A stretch of 64,000 nucleotides of DNA from an uncultured Aeriscardovia sp. (GCA_903789535.1 CAIFES010000001.1:310001-374000), one strand, 5' to 3'. Shown: positions 17,764 to 27,995, counted from the first letter of the stretch. The notes: generated by a model not told the origin, from the sequence alone. Numbers and translations are program-made.

Positions 17764-19374
17764 TCACTTCTTTGCCGGAGCGTCCTTCTCCTCGGAGTAG
17801 GACTTCTCGGTGTTGACCGCCCAGACGTTCTTCTTGGACGTCTTGCCGGACTTGATGTTGGCGACGGCCTCCATCGCGGTGGCCATGGAGTGGTCCATGT
17901 TGTTGTAGCGATGCTGGCCGTTGCGACCGACGCAGTACAGGTTGCCCCAGCTGTCGAGCCACTCGATGAGCTGGTCGATGTCCTTGTACGTGTCGAAGTA
18001 GGCGGGGTACGCCTTCTGGACGCGCTCACGGTGGTAGTCCACCACGTCGTCAGGCGAGTAGATCACGCGCATGCGCACCATCTCGTTGATGGCGAGCTTC
18101 TTAGCCTGCTCGTCGGTCATATTCCAGAAGTCGCTGCCCTCGTCGGTGAAGTACTCCAGACCGATCCAGACGGTGTCGTCCGGCTTGGCGACGAGATACG
18201 GGCTCCAGTTGTTGAACACCTGGATGCGGCCGACCTTGTAGCCCGGGTCCTGCACGTAGATCCAGTTGTCCGGCACGATCGGCGGGTTGCCCAGCGTCGG
18301 GTTTGCCTCGAAGTCGTCGTTCTTGATGCGCAGACGCTTGCACAGAAGGCCCACGGTGACGAAGTCGCGGTACGGCAGACCCTCGGCGATGGCGGTCATG
18401 TCCTTCGGCGCCGGGTTGTCGGACGCATCGAACGCCTCGAGCAGGTTCTTGAGCGGCATCGAGCTGATGACGTCATCGGCGGTGAGCGTGTGCTCGGCGC
18501 CCTTCTTGTCCACGTAGACCACACCGGTCAGGTGCCCGTCGGCGGAGAGGATCTTGGTCACGCGGGCATTGGTGAGCACGGTGGCGCCCATCTGCACGTC
18601 GCGCTTCTCGACGGTCTCCCACAGCTGGCCCGGGCCGAGCTTGGGGTACCAGAATTCCTCGATGAGGCTGGTCTCCACATGCTCGGGGTCGCGCTTCTTG
18701 GGCGAGAGCTTGGCGAAGGCGTTCTTGAGCACGGAGAGGATCGACAGGCCCTTGACGCGCTGCGCGCCCCAGTCGGCCGAAATCTGGCTCGGATGGCGCC
18801 CCCACAGCTTCTCGGTGTAGCCCTCGAAGAAGTTCTCGTAGAGCACGCGGCCGAAGCGGTTGATATAGAAGTTCTCAAGATTGGTCTCCGGCAGCTTGTG
18901 GACCATCGACCACAGATAGCTGAAACCGGCGCGCATCGTCATGCCGAAGCCCATCGCCTTGAGCGTGTCGGGCGAGAGCGAGATCGGATAGCCGAAGAAG
19001 TGCTGGTGCCAGAAAATACGTGAGAGACGGTGGCGCTTGAGCATGACCTCGTCGGTCTTGTCCGGGTCCGGGCCGCCCTCGACCACGTCCACATGGCGTC
19101 CGAGCTTCTTGTCGTCATAGGCGCCGGCACCCTGCAGCGGCAGGATCTGCTGCCACCAGTCCATGATCCGCTTGTCTTTGGAGAAGAAGCGGTGACCGCC
19201 GATATCCATGCGGTTGCCGTCATGGTGGACGGTGCGCGAGATGCCGCCGAACTGGTCGGTGGCCTCCAGCACGGTGACGTCGTAATCGGCGCTGCCGCCA
19301 TCGCGCAGCAGCTCATAGGCCGCGGTCAGTCCGGCCGGGCCTCCTCCGATGATGACGATCTTCTTCTTGGCCAT
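17764..19374 (-). CDS. FAD-dependent oxidoreductase, UDP-galactopyranose mutase-like
   Basis: Flavoprotein of unknown substrate. It has 536 residues. The N-terminal dinucleotide fold is [18 protein letters not shown], followed by [13 protein letters not shown] and [12 protein letters not shown], as in protoporphyrinogen oxidase, amine oxidase and UDP-galactopyranose mutase relatives. The C-terminal [24 protein letters not shown] is a second FAD contact that is very like UDP-galactopyranose mutase. At 536 residues it is longer than classical Glf (about 370-400). A role in cell-surface galactofuranose or another glycan precursor is possible but inferred. The start at 19374 has AAAGGA upstream. 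DUF2469 is 25 nt upstream. Confidence 0.8.
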   Translation of the reverse strand: MAKKKIVIIGGGPAGLTAAYELLRDGGSADYDVTVLEATDQFGGISRTVHHDGNRMDIGGHRFFSKDKRIMDWWQQILPLQGAGAYDDKKLGRHVDVVEGGPDPDKTDEVMLKRHRLSRIFWHQHFFGYPISLSPDTLKAMGFGMTMRAGFSYLWSMVHKLPETNLENFYINRFGRVLYENFFEGYTEKLWGRHPSQISADWGAQRVKGLSILSVLKNAFAKLSPKKRDPEHVETSLIEEFWYPKLGPGQLWETVEKRDVQMGATVLTNARVTKILSADGHLTGVVYVDKKGAEHTLTADDVISSMPLKNLLEAFDASDNPAPKDMTAIAEGLPYRDFVTVGLLCKRLRIKNDDFEANPTLGNPPIVPDNWIYVQDPGYKVGRIQVFNNWSPYLVAKPDDTVWIGLEYFTDEGSDFWNMTDEQAKKLAINEMVRMRVIYSPDDVVDYHRERVQKAYPAYFDTYKDIDQLIEWLDSWGNLYCVGRNGQHRYNNMDHSMATAMEAVANIKSGKTSKKNVWAVNTEKSYSEEKDAPAKK

Positions 19375-19399
19375 GCGTGTCCTTTCGCTCGCAGCCGGC

Positions 19400-19717
19400 T
19401 CACAGGCTCTCAGGAATATCCATATCCCCCTCGGGATGCTGGAGTTCCTCGATATTGATGTCCTTGAATGTGACGATACGCACGCTCTTCACGAAGCGGG
19501 TGGGACGGTACACATCCCAGACCCACGCGTCGGTGAGGGTGAGGTCGAAGAAAACATCCTGGCCCGCCGAACGGGTCTGGAAGTTTACCTCGTTGCACAG
19601 ATAAAACCGGCGCTCGGTCTCCACCACGTACTTGAAAAGCTTGATGACGTCGCGATACTCCTTGTACAGCTGGAGTTCCGCCCCCGTCTCGTAGTCGTCA
19701 AGATCTTCTGCACTCAT
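19400..19717 (-). CDS. DUF2469 family protein
   Basis: Actinobacterial conserved protein of unknown function. It has 105 residues with the family pattern [39 protein letters not shown] and [24 protein letters not shown]. In mycobacteria a homologue lies next to rnhB, and here it is about 3 kb from the rplS-lepB-rnhB cluster. No ribosome site is visible. TAAAGT lies eight nt before the ATG, so a leaderless or very short leader is possible. Confidence 0.85.
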   Translation of the reverse strand: MSAEDLDDYETGAELQLYKEYRDVIKLFKYVVETERRFYLCNEVNFQTRSAGQDVFFDLTLTDAWVWDVYRPTRFVKSVRIVTFKDINIEELQHPEGDMDIPESL

Positions 19718-19732
19718 CACAGGCTACTTTAC

Positions 19733-21265
19733 TCACCGTGCGTCGTGCGACGGCTTGTCGACGGTCTTTGTGGAGGAGGCACCGGCGATTTTTGCGGTAT
19801 CTGCGCTTTGTGCGCCATCACCATGACCTGATTGCCGATGGTGCGTCTTGCGGCCATGCCCGGCTTTGGCCGACGAGGTCCCGTCGGACGGGCCGGATGG
19901 CATCTGGGACCGCGGGGATGACGCATGGGAGGAGCCGTGTGCCGACCGCTTCGACGGCGTTGTCTGGGCCTCCGGGGAAGGATCCTCCTCCCGGGCGGAC
20001 GCCTCGCCGTGGAACCAGCGACGCCACCAGGCACGCTTGGACTTGTGGCGTGTCACGCCATCAGCACCGACGCCGTCCGTTGCCACGTCGGCCTCGCCGT
20101 CGGCGCTGTCGCCGGCCTTCTCGTGGTGCTGGTCATGGTTGTCCGAGGACGCATCGACGCCGGCACTCGGCTGTTCCCCGCCGTCGTGGAGCACGGCGGC
20201 CTGTGCCGCCTGCCAGCGCGGACGCCCTCCGGCGGCCCTGTCGGCACGTGCCTCGCTCTGCTGCCACGCGTCACGATCGGCATCGGGGCTGGCATCACGC
20301 GGGTTGATCGGCCGCTTCTTCTCCGGCTCTCCGGCCACGGCACGCGCGTCATGAAAGTCGGCCGGGGTCTTGAACGTCTCGGAGGAAGCAGTGGAATCGG
20401 CGACGGCACGCAGATCCGTCTGCTTCTGCAGAGCCACGGAGTGGCCGTGGGCGGCCAGCGCCTCCTTGACCCCCGGGTTGCCGGGGATGATCCGCATGCC
20501 CCACGCGTCGAGCGCGCGGATGGGGTCATACTCGTCGGCGAGCGTGGAGAGGATGTTCAGGTCCTGGTACTCGTCATTCTCGTCATCCCAGAGCTTGTCG
20601 CGCAGCACGCCCTCGAGCGTGAAGCCGATGGACTGGTAGACCGACAGCGAGCGCTGGTTGGAGCCGGGCACGAAGGTGGAGATGCGGTGCAGCCCGAGCC
20701 CGTCGTTGGCGGTGGTGGGGCCGAAACCGAAGGTCATCACGCGCGGCATGGCGTCACGCGAGTAGCCGCGCGAGCGGAAATCGCGGCCGAGGATCACCTG
20801 CAGGCGCGCGTCACGGCTCCAGGCGTCGATGCTCGTCAGGAAGATCATGCCGATCGGGCGCAGCTCGTCCGGGTCGACGGATCCGGAGATGCGGGTCATC
20901 ATCGTCCAGCCGATGGTGCGCTCGTAGCCGCGTGCTTCGATGGCGGAGAGCACGTCAACGTCGCCCATCGACCAGGCGACCGAGTCATGCACCCATGTGC
21001 CCACGATGGCGCGCTCTGCCTTCTGGGAATAGCCGGTGATGCGCGAGGAATGGGCGAAGGCGTCCAGCTCGTCCATCGCCTCCAGATCCTCCAGGCGCAC
21101 GGGGCGCAGCAGCTGCATCTCGCATTTGATCTCGGGGACGATGATCGAGGACGGCAGGTGACGGGTCTGGAAGGCCCGTGTGATCTCATCCTTGCCGTGC
21201 GCGGCGGCGATGGGTGAGGAAGGATCCGTTGACTGCGCTGTGCCTTCGTCGATAGCCGTGTCCAT
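19733..21265 (-). CDS. GNAT-family acetyltransferase with long disordered C-terminal tail
   Basis: Probable N-acetyltransferase of the RimJ type. It has 510 residues. About residues 35-240 form the GNAT domain (MQLLRPVRLEDLEAMDELDAF, then GRDFRSRGYSRDAMPRVM as the acetyl-CoA loop, and RSLSVYQSIGFTLEGVLRD near its end). About 230 residues of polar, Ser/Asp/His/Ala-rich low-complexity sequence follow, interrupted by a basic WWRRWFHGE patch that could touch membrane or nucleic acid. The start at 21265 has AGGAG upstream. The gene lies 15 nt before DUF2469. The substrate is unknown. Confidence 0.8.
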   Translation of the reverse strand: MDTAIDEGTAQSTDPSSPIAAAHGKDEITRAFQTRHLPSSIIVPEIKCEMQLLRPVRLEDLEAMDELDAFAHSSRITGYSQKAERAIVGTWVHDSVAWSMGDVDVLSAIEARGYERTIGWTMMTRISGSVDPDELRPIGMIFLTSIDAWSRDARLQVILGRDFRSRGYSRDAMPRVMTFGFGPTTANDGLGLHRISTFVPGSNQRSLSVYQSIGFTLEGVLRDKLWDDENDEYQDLNILSTLADEYDPIRALDAWGMRIIPGNPGVKEALAAHGHSVALQKQTDLRAVADSTASSETFKTPADFHDARAVAGEPEKKRPINPRDASPDADRDAWQQSEARADRAAGGRPRWQAAQAAVLHDGGEQPSAGVDASSDNHDQHHEKAGDSADGEADVATDGVGADGVTRHKSKRAWWRRWFHGEASAREEDPSPEAQTTPSKRSAHGSSHASSPRSQMPSGPSDGTSSAKAGHGRKTHHRQSGHGDGAQSADTAKIAGASSTKTVDKPSHDAR

Positions 21266-21338
21266 CACAACTCCTTGTATGCTCGCGGTCTCTTCGTGCG
21301 CGCCCGGTCGGCGCTGATCGGGCAGCTTTCTTCTTCCA

Positions 21339-21392
21339 ACCATAGACGAGGGCGCCGGATAGTGGATGGGAAAAAGGTGAATGTGGAAAACT
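21339..21392 (-). promoter_or_regulatory. Acetyltransferase promoter with AGTTTTCCACA upstream element
   Basis: On the minus strand AGTTTTCCACA (21392-21382) is followed by 37 nt and then TATGGT (21344-21339) and TGG. The 20 nt around the element (21375-21394) match those upstream of the aldo/keto reductase (9926-9945) at 19 positions. The leader to ATG 21265 is about 67 nt. Confidence 0.6.
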
Positions 21393-21410
21393 GGCGCACG
21401 ACATGAAAAA

Positions 21411-21435
21411 GGCGGGAGACCAGTGGTCCCCCGCC
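21411..21435 (-). terminator. Rho-independent terminator after gatB
   Basis: On the minus strand GGCGGGGGACC pairs with GGTCTCCCGCC apart from one mismatch, over a three-nt loop, and TTTTT (21410-21406) follows. It lies about 50 nt past the gatB stop and closes gatC-gatA-gatB. Confidence 0.85.
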
Positions 21436-21483
21436 TTGTCCGCGCCCAGATGCCCCTCGACGCGCTCCGTGTGCGCCTGCGGC

Positions 21484-22983
21484 TCAGCCGCGGATCTTCT
21501 TGATGACCTCGGCGCTGACGGCCTTGGCATCCGCCTGGCCGCGCGTGGCACGCATCACCGCGCCGATGATCACGCCCATCGGCTTCATGTTGCCACTCTT
21601 GAGCTTTTCGACCACGTCCGGGTTGTCGGCGAAGGCCTTGTCGATGATGGAGCCGAGCTCGCTGCCGGCCTCGACCACCTTGTAGCCGTGCGCGTCGGCG
21701 ACCTCCGAAGGGGTGCCCTCACCCGCCAGCACGCCGGCGATCGTCTTCTTCGCCAGCCGGTCGTTGAGCTTGCCGTCGGCGATCATCTGCTCGAGCTCGG
21801 CCACATCGTCCGGCGTGACCGGCAGCTCGTCGAGGGCGAGCTTCTGCTCGTTGGCCACGCGCGAGATCTCGCCGAGCCACCACTTGCGCGCGCCGTCGGC
21901 GGAGGCGCCGGCCTGCACGGTCTGGTCGATGAGGTCGAGCGCGCCCGCGTTGAGGATGGCGTGCATCTGGCGGTCGTCAAGGCCCCACTCCTTCTGCAGG
22001 CGGTGACGGCGGTGCAGCGGCATCTCCGGCAGGGTCGCCTTCAGCTCGTCGATATGCTCCTGGGTGGTGTGCACCTGGACGAGGTCCGGGTCAGGGAAGT
22101 AGCGGTAGTCGTTCGCGTCGGACTTGAGACGGCCGTTGGCGGTCGTCTGCGTGGACTCGTCCCAGTTGCGGGTCTCCTGCAGGATCTCGCCTCCCTGCGA
22201 GAGGATCGTCGCCTGACGGCGGATCTCATAGATGATGGTCTTCTCGATGCCGCGGAACGAGTTGACGTTCTTCGTCTCCGAGCGCGTGCCCAGCGGCGCG
22301 TCGGGGCTCTCTCGCAGCGAGACGTTGACGTCGGCACGCATGTTGCCCTGCTCGAGGCGGCCCTCGGACACGCCGAGCGCACGGGCGATGTCACGCAGCA
22401 TGCGCACATAGGCGCCGGCGATCTCGGCGGCCTTGGCGCCCGTGCCGGTCACCGGCTGGGTAACGATCTCCACCAGCGGCACGCCCGCACGGTTGTAGTC
22501 GATGAGCGAGTACGCCGCGCCCTCGATACGGCCGGCGGCGCCGCCGATATGCGTGTTCTTGCCGGCGTCATCCTCCACGTGCGCGCGCAGGATCGGCACA
22601 CGGAAGGTGCTGCCGTCGTCGAGCTCCACGTCGAGGTAGCCCTCGCCGTTGAGCGGCTTGTCGTCCTGCGAGATCTGGTAGTCGCGCGGCATATCCGGGT
22701 AGAAGTAGTTCTTGCGCGACCACTGGCTCCACTCGTTGATGTGGCAGTGCAGGGCAAGTCCCAGGCGGATGGCGTCGTCGATGGCCTGCTTGTTGAGCAC
22801 CGGCAGGCTGCCCGGAAGCCCCAGGCTGACCGGGGTCAGCTCCGTGTTCGGCTCGCCGCCGAAGCTGTAGGGCGCCGGGCAGAACAGCTTCGTCTTCGTG
22901 TTGAGCTCGACGTGCGTCTCCAGGCCCCACACAGGGTCGTAGCGCTTGATCGCCTCTTCGAAGCTCATCAGTTTCTCGGCCAT
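21484..22983 (-). CDS. gatB: Asp-tRNA(Asn)/Glu-tRNA(Gln) amidotransferase subunit B
   Basis: tRNA-binding and kinase subunit of the GatCAB amidotransferase, which converts misacylated Glu-tRNA(Gln) or Asp-tRNA(Asn) to the correct form. It has 499 residues. [41 protein letters not shown] and [11 protein letters not shown] are diagnostic, and a YqeY-like tail domain closes the protein. The start at 22983 lies one nt after the gatA stop, with AAGGAGGAG upstream. Confidence 0.97.
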   Translation of the reverse strand: MAEKLMSFEEAIKRYDPVWGLETHVELNTKTKLFCPAPYSFGGEPNTELTPVSLGLPGSLPVLNKQAIDDAIRLGLALHCHINEWSQWSRKNYFYPDMPRDYQISQDDKPLNGEGYLDVELDDGSTFRVPILRAHVEDDAGKNTHIGGAAGRIEGAAYSLIDYNRAGVPLVEIVTQPVTGTGAKAAEIAGAYVRMLRDIARALGVSEGRLEQGNMRADVNVSLRESPDAPLGTRSETKNVNSFRGIEKTIIYEIRRQATILSQGGEILQETRNWDESTQTTANGRLKSDANDYRYFPDPDLVQVHTTQEHIDELKATLPEMPLHRRHRLQKEWGLDDRQMHAILNAGALDLIDQTVQAGASADGARKWWLGEISRVANEQKLALDELPVTPDDVAELEQMIADGKLNDRLAKKTIAGVLAGEGTPSEVADAHGYKVVEAGSELGSIIDKAFADNPDVVEKLKSGNMKPMGVIIGAVMRATRGQADAKAVSAEVIKKIRG

Positions 22984-22984
22984 A

Positions 22985-24613
22985 TCAGCGCTCCTCCTTC
23001 ATACGGTCCGCGATTTCGTCCATGACGGCCTTCTGCTCGGCCTTGCCGATCGTCGCAGCCTGATCGGCATCGACGTCGCCGGCCTTGGCGGCCTTGTCGA
23101 GCCACGGGGCGGACAGCTTGTCGAGCAGCGAGCCGGACTCCTGCTCGAGCGCCTTCTCCAGCGCGGCGGCCGGACGGTACATGAGGTCGTCGCGCTTCTG
23201 CGGGGCCATGATCTGGAAGCCGATCGGCAGGCCGTTCTCATCCAGACCGGCCGGCACGGACATGGCCGGGATGCCGGCGAGATTGGCCGGAATGGTGCAG
23301 ATATCGTTGCGATACATGGTCATCGGGTCGGTGATCTCCTCGCCCAGGCGGAACGCGGTGACCGGGGAGGTCGGGCTGACGAGCACGTCGACCTGGCCGA
23401 ACGCCTGCTCGAAGTCGCACAGGATGAGCGTGCGCACCTTCTGCGCCGAGCCGTACCACGCGTCGTAGAAGCCGGCGGAGAGGGCGTACGTGCCCAGGAT
23501 GATGCGACGCTTGACCTCGTCGCCGAAGCCCATCTCACGCGTCCAGGCCATCATGCCCGCGCTCGTCTGCGGCTGGTCGGCCGGCGGCATCACACGCAGA
23601 CCATAGCGCATGCCGTCATAGCGCGCGAGATTGCTGGAGACCTCGCTCGGCATGAGGATGTAGTAGGCGTCGAGGGCGTAGGAGACGCGCGGCAGGCTCA
23701 CCTCGCGCACCTCGGCACCCATCTGCCGCAGCTTGTCCACGCACTGCTCGAAGCGCTTGCTGACGGCCGGACTGTAGCCCTCGCCCTGCATTTCCTTGAC
23801 GACGCCGACCTTGAGACCCTTGAGGTCCTGGTTCTGGCCTGCCGTGGCCGCCTCGACCACCGGCGGCACATCCTCCGGGATGGAGGTGGAGTCGGCCGGG
23901 TCATGGCCGCCGATGACGGCGTGCAGCAGTGCGGCGTCCATCACAGTACGGGAGACCGGGCCGATCTGATCGAGCGAGCTCGCCATGGCGATGGCGCCGA
24001 AACGGGAGACACCGCCGTAGGTGGGCTTGACGCCGACCGTGCCGGTGAACGCGCCCGGCTGGCGGATGGAGCCGCCTGTGTCGGTGCCCAGGGCGAGCGG
24101 TGCCTCGAACGCGGCGACCGCCGAGGCGGAACCGCCGCCCGAGCCGCCTGGCACGCGGGTGGTATCCCACGGGTTGTGGGTCGGGTAGAACGCCGAGTGC
24201 TCCGTGGAGGAGCCCTGCGCGAACTCATCAAGATTCGTCTTGCCCAGGATCGGCATGCCGGCAGCCTTGAGCTTGCGCACGGCGGTGGCATCGTAGGGCG
24301 GGATCCAGCCGTCGAGGATGCGGCTGGCGGCGGTGGTCTCGATACCGCGGGTGACGATCATGTCCTTGACGGCGATCGGCACACCCGCCAGCGGACCCAG
24401 CTCCTCGCCCTTGGCACGGGCCTCATCCACCGCGTCGGCCTGTTCGAGCGCCTGCTTTGCGGAAACGGTGAGGAACGCCTTGAGGCTCGGCTCGGCGGCG
24501 GCGATCACATTGATCTCGGCCTGGGTGAGCTCACGGCTGGAAATCTCTTTGTCCTTCAGCTTCTGCGCCATCTGCGCGGCGGAGAGCCGGACGATCTGTG
24601 TGTCTGCTGCCAT
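22985..24613 (-). CDS. gatA: Asp-tRNA(Asn)/Glu-tRNA(Gln) amidotransferase subunit A
   Basis: Glutaminase subunit that releases ammonia for the amidation of misacylated tRNA. It has 542 residues. The amidase Ser-cisSer-Lys triad is recognisable in [14 protein letters not shown] (Lys) and [17 protein letters not shown] (both serines). The C-terminal 60 residues are a charged extension. The ATG at 24613 overlaps the gatC stop by one nt (TGATG), so the three gat genes are coupled. Confidence 0.97.
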   Translation of the reverse strand: MAADTQIVRLSAAQMAQKLKDKEISSRELTQAEINVIAAAEPSLKAFLTVSAKQALEQADAVDEARAKGEELGPLAGVPIAVKDMIVTRGIETTAASRILDGWIPPYDATAVRKLKAAGMPILGKTNLDEFAQGSSTEHSAFYPTHNPWDTTRVPGGSGGGSASAVAAFEAPLALGTDTGGSIRQPGAFTGTVGVKPTYGGVSRFGAIAMASSLDQIGPVSRTVMDAALLHAVIGGHDPADSTSIPEDVPPVVEAATAGQNQDLKGLKVGVVKEMQGEGYSPAVSKRFEQCVDKLRQMGAEVREVSLPRVSYALDAYYILMPSEVSSNLARYDGMRYGLRVMPPADQPQTSAGMMAWTREMGFGDEVKRRIILGTYALSAGFYDAWYGSAQKVRTLILCDFEQAFGQVDVLVSPTSPVTAFRLGEEITDPMTMYRNDICTIPANLAGIPAMSVPAGLDENGLPIGFQIMAPQKRDDLMYRPAAALEKALEQESGSLLDKLSAPWLDKAAKAGDVDADQAATIGKAEQKAVMDEIADRMKEER

Positions 24614-24909
24614 CACTTGCCTCCCAGAATGCGCGGCGCCACGAACTGCCCGTCTTGGCTCTTGGGCGCCTGGGCGAGGATCTCATCACGGTCAAGCGTC
24701 TTCGCCGGCACGTCGGGGCGCAGCGGCGCCTCCAGCGGCACGGGGTTGGCGGTCGGCGGCACGTCCGCCGTCGCCACGTCCTGGACGTGGGTGATGGACT
24801 GGGAAATCACGTTCAGGTCATTCTTGAGCCTGTCGGCCTCGTCGTCGCTGAGCGCGATGCGCACGAGGGAACCGAGGTGCCTGACCTGGTCTTTCGTAAA
24901 TCGAGCCAT
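24613..24909 (-). CDS. gatC: Asp-tRNA(Asn)/Glu-tRNA(Gln) amidotransferase subunit C
   Basis: Small belt subunit that wraps GatA and GatB. It has 98 residues: [32 protein letters not shown] is the family core, and [33 protein letters not shown] closes it. It is the first gene of gatC-gatA-gatB. There is no ribosome site. TAGCAT lies exactly seven nt before the ATG, so the operon mRNA probably begins at the start codon. Confidence 0.95.
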   Translation of the reverse strand: MARFTKDQVRHLGSLVRIALSDDEADRLKNDLNVISQSITHVQDVATADVPPTANPVPLEAPLRPDVPAKTLDRDEILAQAPKSQDGQFVAPRILGGK

Positions 24910-24916
24910 ACGGCCA

Positions 24917-24922
24917 ATGCTA
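24917..24922 (-). promoter_or_regulatory. -10 box of gatCAB (leaderless type)
   Basis: TAGCAT on the minus strand, seven nt before ATG 24909, preceded by GA. There is no Shine-Dalgarno between box and start. Confidence 0.55.
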
Positions 24923-24951
24923 TCGGCCTGAATCGACGCGCCCGCACGCCC

Positions 24952-25698
24952 TCACGCACGCGGCGACTGCTGGCCTTCCTCTCCCCCTGCACGGCCGATG
25001 CCCGCGTTCTGGGCGACCCACGTGTGCATGGCGATGGCCGCCGCCGCGCCGGCGTTGATCGAGCGCACCGAGCCGAACTGCGAGATGTAGACCACGTCGT
25101 CGGCCAGCTCGAGCGCCTTCTTCGTCAGACCCGGTCCCTCGGCGCCGAAGACGAGCAGGCTCTCGGGCTGGAAGCGGTATGTCTCGATCGGCACGGATCC
25201 GGGCACATTGTCGAGCGCGACGACGCGCATACCGGGCTGCTCGCGGCGGATCCGGGTGACGAGGTCCTCGATGGTGGGCTCATGCTCCACGTGCTCGTAC
25301 AGCTGCGTCATGAGCGAGCCGCGCTTGTTCCACTTGTGCGGGCCGACGATGTGCACACGGGCGGCGGCGAAGGCGTTGGCACTGCGCACGATGGAGCCGA
25401 TGTTGAAGTCGTGCGTCCAGTTCTCGATGGCCACCTCGAAGCGGTGGCGGCCGCATGCGTCCAGATCGGCGCGGATGGCCTCGACGCTCCAATAGCGGTA
25501 GCGGTCAAGCACGTTACGCGCGTCACCCTCGTCGAGCAGGTCAGAATCCCAGCGGCCCGGGACGAACAGCGGACTGGACGGGTCATCGGGGCGTGGCAGA
25601 CCGGGATGTTCCTCAGCCCACGGGCCGACGCCCACCTGACGGAAGTGCGGCTCGCCGGAGGCCATCGCCGCCGCGGTCACAGGATTGGGTTCGTACAT
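24952..25698 (-). CDS. SpoU/TrmH-family RNA 2'-O-methyltransferase
   Basis: Probable rRNA or tRNA ribose methyltransferase with a SPOUT knot fold. It has 248 residues. The three family motifs are visible: IENWTHDFNIGSIVRSANAF (motif 1), LLVFGAEGPGLT (motif 2) and QFGSVRSINAGAAAAIAMH (motif 3). The N-terminal 80 residues are a variable RNA-binding region. The ATG at 25698 overlaps the stop of the upstream phosphoribosyltransferase-like gene by one nt. Its RNA target cannot be told from sequence. Confidence 0.9.
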   Translation of the reverse strand: MYEPNPVTAAAMASGEPHFRQVGVGPWAEEHPGLPRPDDPSSPLFVPGRWDSDLLDEGDARNVLDRYRYWSVEAIRADLDACGRHRFEVAIENWTHDFNIGSIVRSANAFAAARVHIVGPHKWNKRGSLMTQLYEHVEHEPTIEDLVTRIRREQPGMRVVALDNVPGSVPIETYRFQPESLLVFGAEGPGLTKKALELADDVVYISQFGSVRSINAGAAAAIAMHTWVAQNAGIGRAGGEEGQQSPRA

Positions 25699-26375
25699 CA
25701 GCACCCGTCCGTCTTCTCGAGGCTCGGCGAGGCGAACGTGCTGACCTGTCCCACCTCGAGCACGCGCAGGAACGGCAGGTCCTGAGCGGACCCGTCCGTC
25801 GGGTTGATCACACGGATCTGCCCGGAGCGCTGCCCCGTCAGCGCCCCCGTGCCACCCACGAGCGCGGCAATGGCGACGGGGTTGGCCCCCTTGGCCTTCA
25901 GAATCCCGAAATCAAGGCCGAGCTCATTGCCGCGATGCAGCGTGACGATCGAGGACGTCTGGATATAGGAGCGCTCGGAGAGCCACGCGTCGAGCAGCAG
26001 CACATTTTTGCCCGCCACGGCCGGGCCTTTGGTGGAAGGGAAAACGAAATCGAGGCAGAAGGCGTCCAGCGAACGGCCTTTTTGCCCGGCGGCACCCATC
26101 ATCGCCACAGCGAGCGGGACCGCGGCCGCGGTAAGCGCGCCGACCGCGTCGACGTGCGCCACGCGGCCTGATCGCTCAGCCTGTTCGAGGGCGGCGAGCA
26201 GCGCGCGCCCGGACAGGGCGGCACCGCGCTGGTCGAGGGAAACGTCGTACAGCTCGGAAAAAGGCCGGGAGCCCACGGCCTTCGCCACAATGGCGCGCAG
26301 CTCGTCCCGGTCCGCATCCCCCTGCACCGCACGGCCGGTGGTGCGGCCAACGGTTTTCTCGTCCATCGCGCTCAT
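25698..26375 (-). CDS. Phosphoribosyltransferase-like protein (degenerate PRPP loop)
   Basis: Resembles orotate phosphoribosyltransferases in length (225 residues) and in the core strand-loop order. Where active enzymes carry the PRPP loop (a hydrophobic strand then D/E-D and a T-T-G-G/S turn), this protein has VLLLDAWLSERSYIQTSS, so the second acidic residue and the glycines are missing. Activity is therefore doubtful. Its start overlaps the rmuC stop by four nt (ATGA), and its stop overlaps the SpoU gene by one nt. The family assignment is moderate and the function is inferred only loosely. Confidence 0.6.
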   Translation of the reverse strand: MSAMDEKTVGRTTGRAVQGDADRDELRAIVAKAVGSRPFSELYDVSLDQRGAALSGRALLAALEQAERSGRVAHVDAVGALTAAAVPLAVAMMGAAGQKGRSLDAFCLDFVFPSTKGPAVAGKNVLLLDAWLSERSYIQTSSIVTLHRGNELGLDFGILKAKGANPVAIAALVGGTGALTGQRSGQIRVINPTDGSAQDLPFLRVLEVGQVSTFASPSLEKTDGC

Positions 26376-27982
26376 GCGTCCTCCTCTGCCGAGTCCGGCG
26401 TCGGGTCAGTGCCCTGCGTCAGGTCCGTGCCCTGCGCTGTGTCTGTCGCCGACGCTGTTTGTTCTGTCGCCGACTCTGTCCGATCTGTCTCTGTCTGTTC
26501 TGTCTTTTCCGCCCGATCGGTCGCCGCCACCCGCGCGGCCGGCCTTTCCACCGGCGTGACGGAGACCTCGGCCTCGTCGGTCAGCTCCGAGGAGGTGAGC
26601 CGGCGCACCTGGGCCTTGTCGGGGCCGATCTCCTTGAGCACCGTGATCTTCTTCGGGTCCATCTCGTCGAGCCGGCGCGCCTTGGGCAGAATCGTGCGCT
26701 CGAGATTGCCGACGAGCTTGTTGTACGTGTCCACCGTCCGCTCGAGCTGGCCGCCCATCGAGCCCACATAGCCGCCGAGCGTGCGGAAGCCGGCGTAGAG
26801 CTGCTGGCACAGGCGGAACAGCTCCTTGGCATCGTCGGACAGGCTCTGCTGCTGCCAGCTCGCGGCGGTTGCCTGCAGCACGGCCCACAGGCTGACCGGC
26901 GAGCACAGCGCCACCTTGTGCGCGAACGCGTAGGAGAGCAGATCCGGGTCGGTCTGCAGCGCGGCGGAGAGCACGGCCTCGGTGGGCAGGAAGGCGATGG
27001 TGAACTCGGGGGTATCGCTCAGGATGCCCGAATAATCACGCCTGCCGAGGTCATCGATGTGCTTTTTGATGGCCTTGACATTGTCGTCCAGTAGTTTTGC
27101 ACGCCGATCGCGGCCCTCGGGCGTCGAGTCATCCGTGTGCACGGCGGTCTCGTACGCCTGGAACGGGGTCTTGGAATCGACCGGGATCTGCTTGCCGCCG
27201 GGCAGGTAGATCACCATGTCCGGCCGGGAGGAGGAATCGACGCCCGTGGGGATGACCACCTGCGTGTCGAAATCGACGTGCTCGCGCATCCCCGCGGCCT
27301 CCACGAGGTTGCGCAGGGAGATCTCCCCCCAGTGCCCGCGCGCCTGGTTGTTGGTCAGCACCCCGGCGAGCATGCGCGTCTGCTCGGACAGGTCATGGCC
27401 GGACTGCGACAGGGCGCGCAGCTGCTCGCCCATCTGCCCGGATTCCTTCTTGCGCCCCTCCTCCATGGTGGTCACGCGCTGCTGGAGCCTGGTGAGCTGG
27501 TCGGCCACCGGGGCGAGCAATTTGATCACATGCTCGTTCTCCTGCGCGGTGGCCTGCTCGCGACGCAGCAGCTCCTCCTGATGGCGCTTGTTCTGCTCGG
27601 CGATGGCCGCCTGGTCGTGCTCGCGCTGCTCTGCCAGCTCGGCCTGACGCCGGTTTTCCGCCTCGTGCTGGGCGCGTACGCGCTCCTGCTCGGCCTGCCG
27701 GGTCTGCGCGAGCTGGTCGCGTAGGTAGACGACCTGCTGGTTCTGCGCGGCGAGCGAGGCCTGCGCCGCGGCGAGGCCGCGCTGGGCGGTGTCGCGTTCG
27801 GCGGTCGTCTGCTCGAGCGTGTGCTGTGCGGTGGAGAGCTGTTCGGCGAGCACACGCGGATCGGCGGTCCCGGCGGCGGTCGCGGCGGACTGCGAGCGCG
27901 CCCGGGCGGTAAGCCAGCCCAGGCCGAAGCCTGCGGCGATGCCGACGAGCAGGAAAAGGACGGACAGGAAGGTGTCAGACAT
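26372..27982 (-). CDS. rmuC: DNA recombination protein RmuC
   Basis: Limits inversions at short inverted repeats in other bacteria, and the domain is nuclease-like. It has 536 residues: a membrane anchor at 1-25, a Gln/Glu/Ala-rich coiled coil at about 45-210, then the RmuC domain with GHWGEISLRNLVEAAGM, DMVIYLPGGKQIPVDSKTPF and AFLPTEAVLSAAL. The last 55 residues are a Thr/Asp/Gln/Ser repeat-like tail. TAGACT lies seven nt before ATG 27982 with no ribosome site. It heads the rmuC-phosphoribosyltransferase-spoU unit. Confidence 0.93.
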   Translation of the reverse strand: MSDTFLSVLFLLVGIAAGFGLGWLTARARSQSAATAAGTADPRVLAEQLSTAQHTLEQTTAERDTAQRGLAAAQASLAAQNQQVVYLRDQLAQTRQAEQERVRAQHEAENRRQAELAEQREHDQAAIAEQNKRHQEELLRREQATAQENEHVIKLLAPVADQLTRLQQRVTTMEEGRKKESGQMGEQLRALSQSGHDLSEQTRMLAGVLTNNQARGHWGEISLRNLVEAAGMREHVDFDTQVVIPTGVDSSSRPDMVIYLPGGKQIPVDSKTPFQAYETAVHTDDSTPEGRDRRAKLLDDNVKAIKKHIDDLGRRDYSGILSDTPEFTIAFLPTEAVLSAALQTDPDLLSYAFAHKVALCSPVSLWAVLQATAASWQQQSLSDDAKELFRLCQQLYAGFRTLGGYVGSMGGQLERTVDTYNKLVGNLERTILPKARRLDEMDPKKITVLKEIGPDKAQVRRLTSSELTDEAEVSVTPVERPAARVAATDRAEKTEQTETDRTESATEQTASATDTAQGTDLTQGTDPTPDSAEEDA

Positions 27983-27989
27983 GCTTCAA

Positions 27990-27995
27990 AGTCTA
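27990..27995 (-). promoter_or_regulatory. -10 box of rmuC (leaderless type)
   Basis: TAGACT on the minus strand, seven nt before ATG 27982, with no Shine-Dalgarno in the gap. Confidence 0.55.

Noticed and set aside
17764..19374. Naming the FAD oxidoreductase glf
   Set aside because: It shares FAD motifs with UDP-galactopyranose mutase, but is about 140 residues longer and lacks a galactofuranose-gene context.
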